Origin: Alphaproteobacteria bacterium
GTDB lineage: Bacteria > Pseudomonadota > Alphaproteobacteria > Micropepsales > Micropepsaceae
Assembly: GCA_018971835.1 (NCBI GenBank)
Contig: JAGWZW010000011.1
Coordinates: 1 to 60,524 of the forward strand
Length of the DNA: 60,524 nt
Direction of reading: 5' to 3'
Part shown: positions 26,164 through 34,551 of the stretch, piece by piece
Layout of the letters: the number at the start of each line of letters is the position of its first letter
How positions within the stretch are numbered: position 1 is the stretch's first letter
Program-made: the position numbers and the translations under genes
The notes under the pieces: model-generated
What the model saw: only the letters and a program-made list of their open reading frames with translations
Databases searched by the model: none
Told to the model about the DNA's origin: nothing

Positions 26164-26907
26164 ATGACAAGCGATACGCTGGAAGTGGGCGGCGCGAAAC
26201 ACTACGGGCGGCTCAAGGCGCTCGCCATCTGCGTGGCGATGTTCGCCTTCTATTTCGCGTTGCTGAAAGCGCTCGGCTCTCTGCGGGCGCCTCTGATCCC
26301 CCATCTGGCGCCGCCGCCCGGCGCGCCGGCTCTGTGGTGGCGCGTGGACCTCAACGTCACGCTCGCCGGTCTGACCGATGTGATCGCGGCACTGGTTCCG
26401 GTGGCGCTCTACCTCAAGCTGCGCGGCCGCAGCTTCGCCGGTCTGGGTTTCAACCGTCCGGGCACCATACTGGCATGGGTGGCCGTGCTCGCCGGCCAGG
26501 CAGGACTGGTCTGGTTCGATACGCATCTGGGGCCGGTGGGCAAGGCACCCGGCGCGCTGGGGCCGTATGCGCTACTCGCTTCGGCGGTCGTCGGTCCCTG
26601 CGCGGCGCTGGCCGAGGAACCCTTCTTCCGCGGCTATCTGATGGACGAATTGCAACGCGGCCGTTTCAGCACTACCGCACAGATCGCGATCTCCGGCCTG
26701 TTTTTCGGCGTGGCGCATGTGTCGTATCTCACCACGCCGCAGGGCTGGTCGATTCCGATCTTCACCGGGCTGCTCGGCATGTTCTGGTCAGGGGTCTACG
26801 TCATGGCGAAGCGCAGCCTGTGGCCCACCATCGTCGCGCACATGATCAACGACGCCGTCCTCATTCCGAGCATATTCTATCTGATCGCGGCACATTTCAG
26901 CCGTTGA
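26164..26907 (+). CDS. CPBP-family intramembrane metalloprotease
   Basis: A 247-residue polytopic membrane protein with the CPBP (CAAX protease and bacteriocin-processing) motifs: AEEPFFRGYLMDEL (EExxxR, about residue 155), FGVAHVSYL (FxxxH, about 182) and the C-terminal HMINDAV. About six to seven hydrophobic helices. The start chosen is ATG 26164 with AAAGGA upstream; ATG 26146, overlapping the amidohydrolase stop, adds six residues and is also possible. Family members cleave prenylated or membrane proteins or confer bacteriocin self-immunity. Coupled to the amidohydrolase gene and downstream of the LytS/LytTR pair, so perhaps part of an envelope or peptide response. Confidence 0.87.
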   Translation: MTSDTLEVGGAKHYGRLKALAICVAMFAFYFALLKALGSLRAPLIPHLAPPPGAPALWWRVDLNVTLAGLTDVIAALVPVALYLKLRGRSFAGLGFNRPGTILAWVAVLAGQAGLVWFDTHLGPVGKAPGALGPYALLASAVVGPCAALAEEPFFRGYLMDELQRGRFSTTAQIAISGLFFGVAHVSYLTTPQGWSIPIFTGLLGMFWSGVYVMAKRSLWPTIVAHMINDAVLIPSIFYLIAAHFSR

Positions 26908-26972
26908 TGAGGACTGAGAAGAAACTGCGGTTACGCACGCCCCAGCCTCCGATGTCCGGCGAAACCTTTGGG

Positions 26973-28511
26973 TTACCAATATATGTTTGCAACAAACGGC
27001 AAGCTGGTCCAGAAGGCCCGAAGCTCGGCATCCGGATCGTGCTCGACCCGGCTCCGCTGATCGAGAAGCATGACCGCGCGCGCTCGGGTATCGAAGGCTG
27101 GCCAATGCGGCAGGCGCTGCGTGCCGGGATTACCGGTGGCGGCAAAGGCCAGCCACGCGGCGGAGAGCGCTTCGCAAAGCGCGCGGCCATGCCCCGTGCC
27201 GGCGCCGACGATGGCATCGCGGACATTTGCCAAAGACGCCGAGACATCGCTGGCATGGACGGCGCCGAAGCGCCCGCCTAATGCCGGCGAAGCGAAATCC
27301 CACCGATACATGTAAACCGGCGCGCGTCCCTGGCGCGCCTTGGCTTCAGCCTGCAGATAGGCGTAGCGGCGGAATCCGCCGTCGGTGATGATCTGCGCCT
27401 GCAGCAGAAAAGGCGGTTTGTCCGGCCATTTTCTGCGGTAAAGGCGCAGGATTTCGCCACCCTGCGCGCCGTAGCGCGCGGCCAGCAGAGCCTCCAGCCC
27501 CGCCTCGTCAAGATCGAAATTGTTGAAGAACAGGCCAGCATCGTCGAGCGTGGTCGAAACGATCAGCGGGATGTCGGCACTTTCCGCTGGCGCCTCGGGA
27601 TCGAACGGGTGATGGGTGAAGTAATCTCCGTCGAGAACCGGGCCGAAGGCGAGCGCACCGATCTCGGTCTGCGCCGCCAGCAGCACCTGCCACGGCACCT
27701 CGCTGATCTTCGCGATATCGGGCTTGGCAAGTCCCAGCTTGCGCAGCAACGCCGAAGACGCGGCAGCCGCCTCATCGCGTGTCTGCAGCCGCAGCTGCGA
27801 GCCGCTTTGCACGGCCGCGCGATGAAACAGCCCGCGGGCCGCGGGCGTTCCCAGCAGCACGCTGGTCTTCCAGCCGCCGCCGGACTGGCCGAATATGGTC
27901 ACGCAATCCGGGTCGCCACCGAAATTCTCGATGTTGTCGCGCACCCATTCGAGTGCACAGACCAGATCCATGACGCCCGCAACGCCGGCATGGCGGAATT
28001 CCTCCGGCGCTCCGGCATCGACGAGATCGAGAAAGCCGAAGCTCGCCAGCCGGTGCGTAACGGAAACCACCACGACATTGCCCTGCCGCGCCAGTTGCGC
28101 CCCGTCATACATCGTGCCGTTGCCGGAACTGATATGGAAACCGCCGCCGTGCAGCGCGACAAGAACCGGCCGCTTGCCGCCATCGCGCAGCCCCGGCGTC
28201 CAGACATTGAGATGCAGGCAGTCCTCGCCCATTCCACCCTGGGCGACGGCCAGATCGTAATGGATGAGCTGACCGTAGATGTTTTCGATCGCGGTGGGCA
28301 CCTGCGGCGAGACTTGGCCGTAGCCGAAGCATTCGCGCAGGCCGCGCCAGCCGTCCGGCTTCCGCGGCGGCATAAAGCGGTTCCTGCCGCCCGTCGGCGC
28401 ACCATAGGGAATGGCCTTGAACTGACAGATCGGTCCGGTCACGAGCCCTTGTACGCAGCCCGCCGTCGTCTCGACGGCGCAGAACAGGGCGTTATCTGCG
28501 CCGTCCGTCAT
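26973..28511 (-). CDS. Type-B carboxylesterase, cytoplasmic
   Basis: A 512-residue carboxylesterase. Features: FKAIPYGAPTGGRNRF, EDCLHLNVWTPG, ALHGGGFHISSGNG (oxyanion loop), FGQSGGG nucleophile elbow (about residue 211), TTLDDAGLFF with an acidic residue at the usual Glu position, and VHASDVSAS with the catalytic His. Unlike the esterase at 7379 it has no signal peptide or lipobox, so it should act in the cytoplasm on an ester that has been imported. It lies 19 bases downstream of a TonB-dependent receptor on the same strand and is almost certainly co-transcribed with it. Identity of the ester is unknown. Confidence 0.9.
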   Translation of the reverse strand: MTDGADNALFCAVETTAGCVQGLVTGPICQFKAIPYGAPTGGRNRFMPPRKPDGWRGLRECFGYGQVSPQVPTAIENIYGQLIHYDLAVAQGGMGEDCLHLNVWTPGLRDGGKRPVLVALHGGGFHISSGNGTMYDGAQLARQGNVVVVSVTHRLASFGFLDLVDAGAPEEFRHAGVAGVMDLVCALEWVRDNIENFGGDPDCVTIFGQSGGGWKTSVLLGTPAARGLFHRAAVQSGSQLRLQTRDEAAAASSALLRKLGLAKPDIAKISEVPWQVLLAAQTEIGALAFGPVLDGDYFTHHPFDPEAPAESADIPLIVSTTLDDAGLFFNNFDLDEAGLEALLAARYGAQGGEILRLYRRKWPDKPPFLLQAQIITDGGFRRYAYLQAEAKARQGRAPVYMYRWDFASPALGGRFGAVHASDVSASLANVRDAIVGAGTGHGRALCEALSAAWLAFAATGNPGTQRLPHWPAFDTRARAVMLLDQRSRVEHDPDAELRAFWTSLPFVANIYW

Positions 28512-28530
28512 GCCGGAAGCCTCCTCGCTA

Positions 28531-30798
28531 TTACTTGTCCAGACCGACTTTCAACACCAGCCCAACCGTTCTGGGCAGCGACAAGGTCACCGGCACCGGT
28601 GCCGTCGGATCGAGCACATTGGCGAGCGTGCCGGCGGAAATCTGTCCGCGCGTATCGAACATGTTCTTCACATAGCCGTCCAGTTCGATGTTATGCGGCA
28701 GGTACAGCGCCAGATTGAGATTGACCGTGTTGTAGCTCGGCATCTTGTAGAGCACGTTCGTGGCGCTGCCCGCATAGCCTGAGGTGCGATCGCCCACGTA
28801 GACGTCGGCCACATTCACCGCGCCGCTGTAGCCGTCGCCCAGGTCAAAGTTGTAAGTGCCGGAAATCGTGAAATTGTAACGGGGTGAAAGCGGCAGGCGT
28901 GCGCCCTTTTTCAACACGCCCAGAACTGGCGCCGGCGTCGTCAGATAGGCATCGGTGTAGGCCGCAGAACCCGATAGCAACAGCTGCGGCGTTAGACGAT
29001 AACTGAGATAGGTTTCCGCGCCTTCCACCCGCGCATTGCCGGCATTGACGAGCTGGTTGATGCCGTTGACGTTCTCGGTTGTCTGGATGCCCTGCCATTC
29101 GATATCGTAGATGTCGAAATTGACCGTCGCCTTCCCGTCCAGCAGTGTCGATTTCTCACCGAGTTCATAGTTCCAAAGGCTGTCGGGCTGAAAGGTGGCC
29201 GGGAACGGCGGCGGGAAGAAATTGGGGCCGCCGGGCCGGTAGCCGCTCGCCGCTTTCGCATAGAGCATGGTGTTCTCGTTCAGCCGGTAGCGCGGATTGA
29301 TGAGATAGGTCGTCACGCTCTGGTCGGAGGGCGCACCGTATGGATAGACCTTGCCGTAGGGCGGCCCATAGAGCACCCACCAGATGTTGGATCTGTACAT
29401 CTGATGCTGGGCGCTGTAGCGCACGCCGAGCGTCAGGTCGAAGTCCTTGGTGAAATAGTAGGTCGCGTCGGCGTATCCGGCAATCTCGCGGTAGGAGCTG
29501 GGCAGGAAGCCGTAGAACCCGTAGGCCGAAATGGGGGCCGGCAGGTTGCCGCCCGGCGCGGCGCCGTTCAGCAGATCGACCAGTTCGTCCGTAATCTCGC
29601 GCGTGTAGAAGCCGCCGATGACCCATTCGAAATCCTTGTTGTCGGGCGAGGCGAGCCGGACCTCCTGGGTGAACTTCTTGGTATTCGTGTTCACGTAAAG
29701 ATCGTAAGGCAACGTCGCCAGCGAAGCGGGGACCACACCGAAGAGGCTCTCGATAAAGAAGAGCGGATCGTAGAAGGCCGAGACGTCGGTGTCGTAGGTG
29801 CCGTGATTGATCTGATAGCCAGTGATCGAAGTCAGCTTGGCCCAATGCAAATCCCAGTTCAGGACACCCGAATAGAGCGTGACCGAATTGTCGGAAGGCT
29901 GGCGCAACGCGAAGGACTGGTTATAGCCTCCGGCCACCGGCTGGTGCGTGTTGATGTCGTACATGCCGACATTGAGGCCGTTCGCGGCGATGTTTTGCGA
30001 GAACAGGCCCAGGCGCACGTCAAGGTCCGGCGTCAGCTGGGCAAAGAGCGAAATCCGGCCGCCATAGGTGCGCGCCGCGCCGAGGTTCCTGCGCCCATGC
30101 GTCGGATCCTGGGTGTAACCCGAATCGTATTCCTGCAACCCGTCGATGCGCAGGGCCACCTTGTCCGCGAACAACGGGATGTTGGACATCACCCGCAGCC
30201 CGTCATTGTACGAGCCGTGGTCGGTGTGCGAACCCTCGACTTCGGCACGTGCGTCATAGCTGCCCAGGTCCGGCTTCGCGGCCACGTATTTCACGGCGCC
30301 GCCCAGCGCATTGGCGCCATAGAGCGTACCTTGCGGGCCATCGAGGATTTCGACACGCTCCATATCGAACAGATTGATATTGAACGACTGCGAGCCGAGG
30401 CCGAACTGCGTGCTGGCCCCCAACGGAACGTCGTCCAGATAGATGCCGACAGCGCTTCCCAGTTCGGCGGTGCTCGAGGCAACGCCACGAATGGCCACGA
30501 GATTGTTCGTCGGGCTGTTGGCCTGGAAGCTGAGGCTCGGCACTGTGGCGGCAAAATCGGCGAAAGTATTGGCGTGCATCTGGCTGAGGTCGTTTGCCGT
30601 CAGCGCCGTGACGCCGCCGCCCACGCTCTGGATCGTTTCAGAACGCCGGCTTGCGGTGACGACCACCATCTCCACCGCGTTGTCCGTTGTGGCCGCCGGC
30701 GGTATCGCCGCCTGCGCCAGGGCGCCGCCGGTCCAGCCAAGCGCTATGGCCGCGATGCCGCTGCGGAGCGCGTTACGCGATATACCCGACATGGTCAT
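28531..30798 (-). CDS. TonB-dependent outer membrane receptor
   Basis: A 755-residue receptor counted from ATG 30798, which has AAGGGG just upstream and opens a normal signal peptide (MTMSGISRNALRSG... ALAQA); an upstream GTG/ATG extension to 30903 would bury the signal and is rejected. TonB-box-like VEMVVVTASRR is followed by a plug with AIRGVASSTAELG, GIYLDDVPLG and RVEILDGPQGTLYGANALGGAVKY. The barrel ends GLVLKVGLDK, so the terminal aromatic residue normally used for barrel insertion is displaced by extra residues. Immediately upstream of, and co-oriented with, a cytoplasmic carboxylesterase; divergent from an AraC-type regulator 359 bases away. Together they look like an uptake-and-cleave module. 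Confidence 0.9.
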   Translation of the reverse strand: MTMSGISRNALRSGIAAIALGWTGGALAQAAIPPAATTDNAVEMVVVTASRRSETIQSVGGGVTALTANDLSQMHANTFADFAATVPSLSFQANSPTNNLVAIRGVASSTAELGSAVGIYLDDVPLGASTQFGLGSQSFNINLFDMERVEILDGPQGTLYGANALGGAVKYVAAKPDLGSYDARAEVEGSHTDHGSYNDGLRVMSNIPLFADKVALRIDGLQEYDSGYTQDPTHGRRNLGAARTYGGRISLFAQLTPDLDVRLGLFSQNIAANGLNVGMYDINTHQPVAGGYNQSFALRQPSDNSVTLYSGVLNWDLHWAKLTSITGYQINHGTYDTDVSAFYDPLFFIESLFGVVPASLATLPYDLYVNTNTKKFTQEVRLASPDNKDFEWVIGGFYTREITDELVDLLNGAAPGGNLPAPISAYGFYGFLPSSYREIAGYADATYYFTKDFDLTLGVRYSAQHQMYRSNIWWVLYGPPYGKVYPYGAPSDQSVTTYLINPRYRLNENTMLYAKAASGYRPGGPNFFPPPFPATFQPDSLWNYELGEKSTLLDGKATVNFDIYDIEWQGIQTTENVNGINQLVNAGNARVEGAETYLSYRLTPQLLLSGSAAYTDAYLTTPAPVLGVLKKGARLPLSPRYNFTISGTYNFDLGDGYSGAVNVADVYVGDRTSGYAGSATNVLYKMPSYNTVNLNLALYLPHNIELDGYVKNMFDTRGQISAGTLANVLDPTAPVPVTLSLPRTVGLVLKVGLDK

Positions 30799-31157
30799 TT
30801 CCCCTTCGAGCCCGGTCCAACCGGTGCTTCCTGTTGTAAGGCGACTCCGGCAGGCCGCTGCTGGTCGCGCTCCGCACGCACAGACAAGGGTTGTCGTAAC
30901 CATGCCGCACTCGCCGGAACGCTCAGTCCGCGGTGCGCAAGCTCAGCGTTCGGACTCCAATGATGGGCCCGTCCCCTATTTGCGTGCGAGGAACGCAGTA
31001 TTCGGCGTCACCTCTTATGGGCAGAACCTATCAATCAGGCGCCGGGCGGCACTAGGACGGAAGTGCGAAAATCAAACCGGACAAATTCGCTCATTGACAG
31101 TACGCAGCACAGTCCGTTCAATGTCCGGGCAAGACGGGGCAAGCGCAGTCGGTCGCC
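30799..31157. other. Divergent promoter region between receptor and AraC regulator
   Basis: About 360 bases with no supported gene. It holds a candidate promoter for the AraC gene (31094-31122). Direct repeats suitable for AraC binding are not obvious by eye. Confidence 0.45.
31094..31122 (+). promoter_or_regulatory. Candidate sigma-70-type promoter for the AraC regulator
   Basis: TTGACA (31094-31099), a 17-base spacer, then TTCAAT (31117-31122), 35 bases before the AraC start. The -35 hexamer is perfect and the -10 is a 4/6 match. Confidence 0.4.
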
Positions 31158-32165
31158 ATGCGAGGCATCGATTTCGACTATTTTTCGACACTCATCGGGC
31201 GGAAGCGGGCCGAGCGGCTGGTCCGGCGCTCCGGCCTCGCACCCGGATCAAGCCCCCTGCCTGCGATGCTCGATCTGCCCACCTTCTGGCGTCTCTGCGC
31301 CGAAAATATCCAGTCGCTCGACGATGAAAGTCATGGCATCGCCACCGAACCAGTCGCGCGGGGCAGCCTTTCGGTTCTCTTCATGTCGGCAAAGGAAGGC
31401 GACACACTGGGCGAAGCTGTCGAACGGTTTACCGAGGCGGCACGGCTCATCCGCAAGGAATGTCACTTCATCCTGGGCAAGAGCCGGGGGGCGCTTCATC
31501 TCTCGATCCGCCCGCTCGATGGCGGCAGTCCGAGAGCGGAAATCTATGTGGAATGTTTTGCCGTGGTCGCGCACTGCGCCTTTCGCTGGATGACGGGACG
31601 GCGGCTCGACCCGTTGCGGCTTCGCGGTGCCGCCGGGCTGCGGTCCTTGGGCGATACGATTTTGAACTCGCTGCATGTGCCGGTGGAGCGCAGCGGTAAC
31701 GGGGTGACGATCACTTATGGCGCCAAGGACGTCGCTGCGCCAATTTTGGCGCAGAAATACAAAGCCTGGGGAACCCCGGAGTTCGAAAGCTTCCTGAACC
31801 TCCTCTCCGAACATGAAGATACGGCGGCGGCCGCAACGAAGGCGCGGCCAACGGTGCTGGCTTTGATCCGCAGCGGGGCGCGCACTCAGAGCGCCGTGTC
31901 GTCGGCCCTCAAATGGAGCCCGGCAACGCTGCGCCGGCGTCTGGCCGCGGAAGGCACGAGCTATCGGGAACTGCTGGCGGAAATCCGGCACAGCGAATTG
32001 CAGAACATGCTCGCTTCGGACATTTCCCTGAGCGACGCCGCCGAAAAGCTCGGCCTCTCGGACGATCGCTCGCTCCGGCGGCTGTGTCATGCCTCTCTCG
32101 GCGTCTCACCGCGCCAGTACCGGCAGGCGTTGCGCAGTGCGCCGCGTGAAAAGCCTGCGCGCTAA
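31158..32165 (+). CDS. AraC-family transcriptional regulator
   Basis: A 335-residue regulator with an N-terminal sensory domain of the arabinose-binding-like class found in OruR/ArgR-type AraC proteins (about residues 20-205, RGSLSVLFMSAKEGDTLGEA, ECFAVVAHCAFRWMTGRR) and a C-terminal double helix-turn-helix (about 245-325, SSALKWSPATLRRRLAAEG, SDAAEKLGLSDDRSLRRLC and SPRQYRQALR). It is divergent from the TonB-receptor/esterase pair, whose expression it probably controls, and converges with the MarR gene 31 bases away. The effector is unknown but is likely an acid or ester released by the esterase. Confidence 0.9.
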   Translation: MRGIDFDYFSTLIGRKRAERLVRRSGLAPGSSPLPAMLDLPTFWRLCAENIQSLDDESHGIATEPVARGSLSVLFMSAKEGDTLGEAVERFTEAARLIRKECHFILGKSRGALHLSIRPLDGGSPRAEIYVECFAVVAHCAFRWMTGRRLDPLRLRGAAGLRSLGDTILNSLHVPVERSGNGVTITYGAKDVAAPILAQKYKAWGTPEFESFLNLLSEHEDTAAAATKARPTVLALIRSGARTQSAVSSALKWSPATLRRRLAAEGTSYRELLAEIRHSELQNMLASDISLSDAAEKLGLSDDRSLRRLCHASLGVSPRQYRQALRSAPREKPAR

Positions 32166-32196
32166 TCTCCAAGAATAAGTTGCGGCGCGATGCCGA

Positions 32197-32661
32197 TCAG
32201 CGCCCCGCGGCTGGCGTACCGAGCTGCGTCAGTACCGGTTTCAATAGCGGTGTAATTCGGCGCAGTTCTGCGCGATGGATCGCCGACAGATCTGCTAGCG
32301 TCTTCTCTCCCAATGCGGTGAGCGACAGCAGGATCCGTCGGCGGTCCTCAGGATCGCCGCAGCGCGTGAGATAACCGCTGGCCACCAGCCGATCGACCAG
32401 ACCGACCGCGCTGTGATGGCGGATGCCCAGCCGCTCAGCTAGGTCACCCACCGTCACCTCATCGCCGCCCGGATAGCCTTTGATCGCCAGCAGGGCCTGG
32501 TGTTGCCGGGGCGCCAGGCCGGCCTCCTGGGCGGCCGCCTCGCTGAAGGCCAGAAACCTGGCCAGCAGATAGCGGAACTCGGCCAGCAGCTGATATTCGC
32601 GCAGCGACAGGCCGGCGGCGCCCGCATGCGCCGCCCGCGCCTTCTTTGTCTTATCCGCCAT
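32197..32661 (-). CDS. MarR-family transcriptional regulator
   Basis: A 154-residue MarR-type winged-helix protein: dimer helices (LSLREYQLLAEFRYLLARFL), helix-turn-helix with VTVGDLAERLGIRHHSAVGLVDRL (recognition helix about residues 80-95), the wing CGDPEDRRRILLSLTALG (the family's DxRxxxxxLT motif) and a C-terminal dimer helix. It is divergent from the CLC transporter, with a perfect palindrome centred between the two starts, the normal arrangement for an autoregulating MarR repressor. ATG 32661 is preceded by GAGGGG. The ligand is unknown. Confidence 0.92.
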   Translation of the reverse strand: MADKTKKARAAHAGAAGLSLREYQLLAEFRYLLARFLAFSEAAAQEAGLAPRQHQALLAIKGYPGGDEVTVGDLAERLGIRHHSAVGLVDRLVASGYLTRCGDPEDRRRILLSLTALGEKTLADLSAIHRAELRRITPLLKPVLTQLGTPAAGR

Positions 32662-32675
32662 TCGCCCCTCCTGTT

Positions 32676-32702
32676 GATTTATATCGTAGCACGATATAAA
32701 TC
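32676..32702. promoter_or_regulatory. Palindromic operator shared by MarR and CLC genes
   Basis: Perfect inverted repeat GATTTATATCGT-AGC-ACGATATAAATC, twelve-base arms with a three-base spacer. It sits 15 bases upstream of the MarR start and 27 bases before the CLC start, and contains TATAAA elements facing both ways (TTGATT at 32674 with TATAAA at 32695 for the CLC side, spacer 15). Bound repressor would block both promoters. Confidence 0.75.
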
Positions 32703-32729
32703 CCCTCTGTCTGCCATCCCGGACCGATC

Positions 32730-34511
32730 ATGAAACACCCTGCTGCACCGCGCACCGGAAACAATACCTTGCGGGACTTCACCGCGGACCGGCGCCTGCT
32801 CGTGCTGTCCGGCATGGCGCTGGTGACGGGCAGTTTCGGCGCCGCCGCCGCCTGGGCACTGTTGAAGCTGATCGCACTGTTCACGAATCTGGCCTATTTC
32901 CATACACTGTCGACCGCACCCTATCATCTGGCGCAGGCAAGGCTCGGACTGCTCTCGATCCTTGTGCCGGTTGCGGGCGGGGTCGCTGTCGGCGTGATGG
33001 CGCGCTACGGCTCCGACAAGATCCGAGGCCACGGCATTCCCGAGGCGCTGGAAGCGATCCTGATCGGCCAGAGCCGCATCGCGCCGAAGGTCGCATTCCT
33101 CAAGCCCCTGTCCTCGGCCATCGCCATCGGCACAGGCGGACCGTTCGGCGCCGAGGGCCCGATCATCATGACCGGCGGAGCGCTCGGTTCGCTATTCGCC
33201 CAGTTCTTCGATCTCAGCCCGGCCGAGCGCAAGACCCTGCTGGTGGCCGGCGCGGCGGCCGGCATGACGGCGATCTTCGGCACGCCGGTGGCTGCGGTGC
33301 TGCTGGCCGTCGAAGTGCTGCTGTTCGAATGGAAGCCGCGGAGTTTCGTGCCGGTGGCGGTGTCCGCCACGGTAGCTGCAGCATGGCGGCCGTGGCTGGT
33401 CGGAGCCTGGCCGCTGTTCGCGCATGCCGGGGCGCCGGCGATGCCGTGGTGGGGACTTGCGCTATGTGCCGCGGTGGGCGTGATCGCCGGACTGCAATCG
33501 GCGCTGATGTCCGTGACGCTTTATGGTGTCGAGGATATGTTCCGTAAATTGCCGCTTCACTGGATGTGGTGGCCCGCGCTCGGCGGCATCGTGGTGGGCC
33601 TAGGCGGCTGGTATGATCCGGCGGTGCTCGGCGTCGGTTATGACAACATCGACGCGCTCATCAACGATCGGATGACGCTGCATGCCGCAGCCGCGCTGCT
33701 GATCGGCAAGGCGGTCGTCTGGATTGCCGCCCTGTCCTCGGGCACCTCGGGCGGCGTGCTGGCGCCGCTGCTGATGATGGGCGGAGCGCTCGGCACGATC
33801 GAGGCCCATGTTCTGCCGTTCGGCGATGCCGGCTTCTGGGCATTGGTGGCGATGTCCGCGGTCCTCGGCGGAACCATGCGCGCGCCGCTTACGGCCACAG
33901 TCTTCGCCATCGAGTTGACAGGCGATCTACGGGTGATGCCGGCGGTTCTGGCCGCCTGTGCGGCCTCGTTTGCAACGACGGTTCTCATCATGCGACGCTC
34001 TATCCTCACCGAGCGCCTGGCGCGCCGCGGCCAGCACCTGTCCTATGAATACTCGGTCGATCCGTTCGAAGTGATGCGCGTGAGCGAGATCATGGCAAAG
34101 CCGGTCGACAGCCTTCCGGCTACCCTGCCGATCGCGGAAGCTGTCACCTTCTTCGATGCAGAAGCCGGTGTCCGGCGGCACAAGAGCTATCCCGTCGTAG
34201 ACGACGACTACAGATTGGTCGGTGTCGTTTCACGCTCGGATGTCCTACGCTGGACACGCGATGGCTGGGACAATGGCGAGACTCTGCGCGATCATGCCGA
34301 CACGGCGCGCCTCTTTGTAGGCTTTGCCGATGAACCGGTCGGCGCGCTGGCGGACCGGATGGCGAGCGCCGATATCGGGCGCGCGCCGATCATCGACCGG
34401 CAAAACGGCCAGCTTGTCGGGCTGGTGGCGCGGCGCGACCTGCTGCGGGTCCGCGCCCAGGCTGCCCAGCAGGAACAGCAACGTGAAAGCGCGCTCCGCT
34501 TACGTCCATGA
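32730..34511 (+). CDS. CLC-family chloride channel/transporter with C-terminal CBS pair
   Basis: A 593-residue membrane protein of the CLC family with about ten to twelve helices (residues 25-435) and two CBS domains (about 450-580, EIMAKPVDSLPATLPI, VVDDDYRLVGVVSRSDVL and RAPIIDRQNGQLVGLVARRDLL). Anion-pathway motifs: IRGHGIPEALEA, where the usual GSGIP serine is His; GTGGPFGAEGPIIMTGG with the gating Glu; and SSGTSGGVLAPLLMMGGALG. CBS domains suggest regulation by adenine nucleotides. Role probably Cl-/H+ exchange or anion efflux. Divergent from a MarR regulator with a shared palindrome, so expression is likely induced by a small molecule or stress. Confidence 0.92.
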   Translation: MKHPAAPRTGNNTLRDFTADRRLLVLSGMALVTGSFGAAAAWALLKLIALFTNLAYFHTLSTAPYHLAQARLGLLSILVPVAGGVAVGVMARYGSDKIRGHGIPEALEAILIGQSRIAPKVAFLKPLSSAIAIGTGGPFGAEGPIIMTGGALGSLFAQFFDLSPAERKTLLVAGAAAGMTAIFGTPVAAVLLAVEVLLFEWKPRSFVPVAVSATVAAAWRPWLVGAWPLFAHAGAPAMPWWGLALCAAVGVIAGLQSALMSVTLYGVEDMFRKLPLHWMWWPALGGIVVGLGGWYDPAVLGVGYDNIDALINDRMTLHAAAALLIGKAVVWIAALSSGTSGGVLAPLLMMGGALGTIEAHVLPFGDAGFWALVAMSAVLGGTMRAPLTATVFAIELTGDLRVMPAVLAACAASFATTVLIMRRSILTERLARRGQHLSYEYSVDPFEVMRVSEIMAKPVDSLPATLPIAEAVTFFDAEAGVRRHKSYPVVDDDYRLVGVVSRSDVLRWTRDGWDNGETLRDHADTARLFVGFADEPVGALADRMASADIGRAPIIDRQNGQLVGLVARRDLLRVRAQAAQQEQQRESALRLRP

Positions 34512-34551
34512 CCGCCCGACGGCACATGCCGGTCCGTGCGTTTGGCTGCAG

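Noticed and set aside
30798..30903. Longer N-terminus for the second TonB-dependent receptor
   Set aside because: The extension would place 35 residues before a normal signal peptide; ATG 30798 has a better ribosome site.
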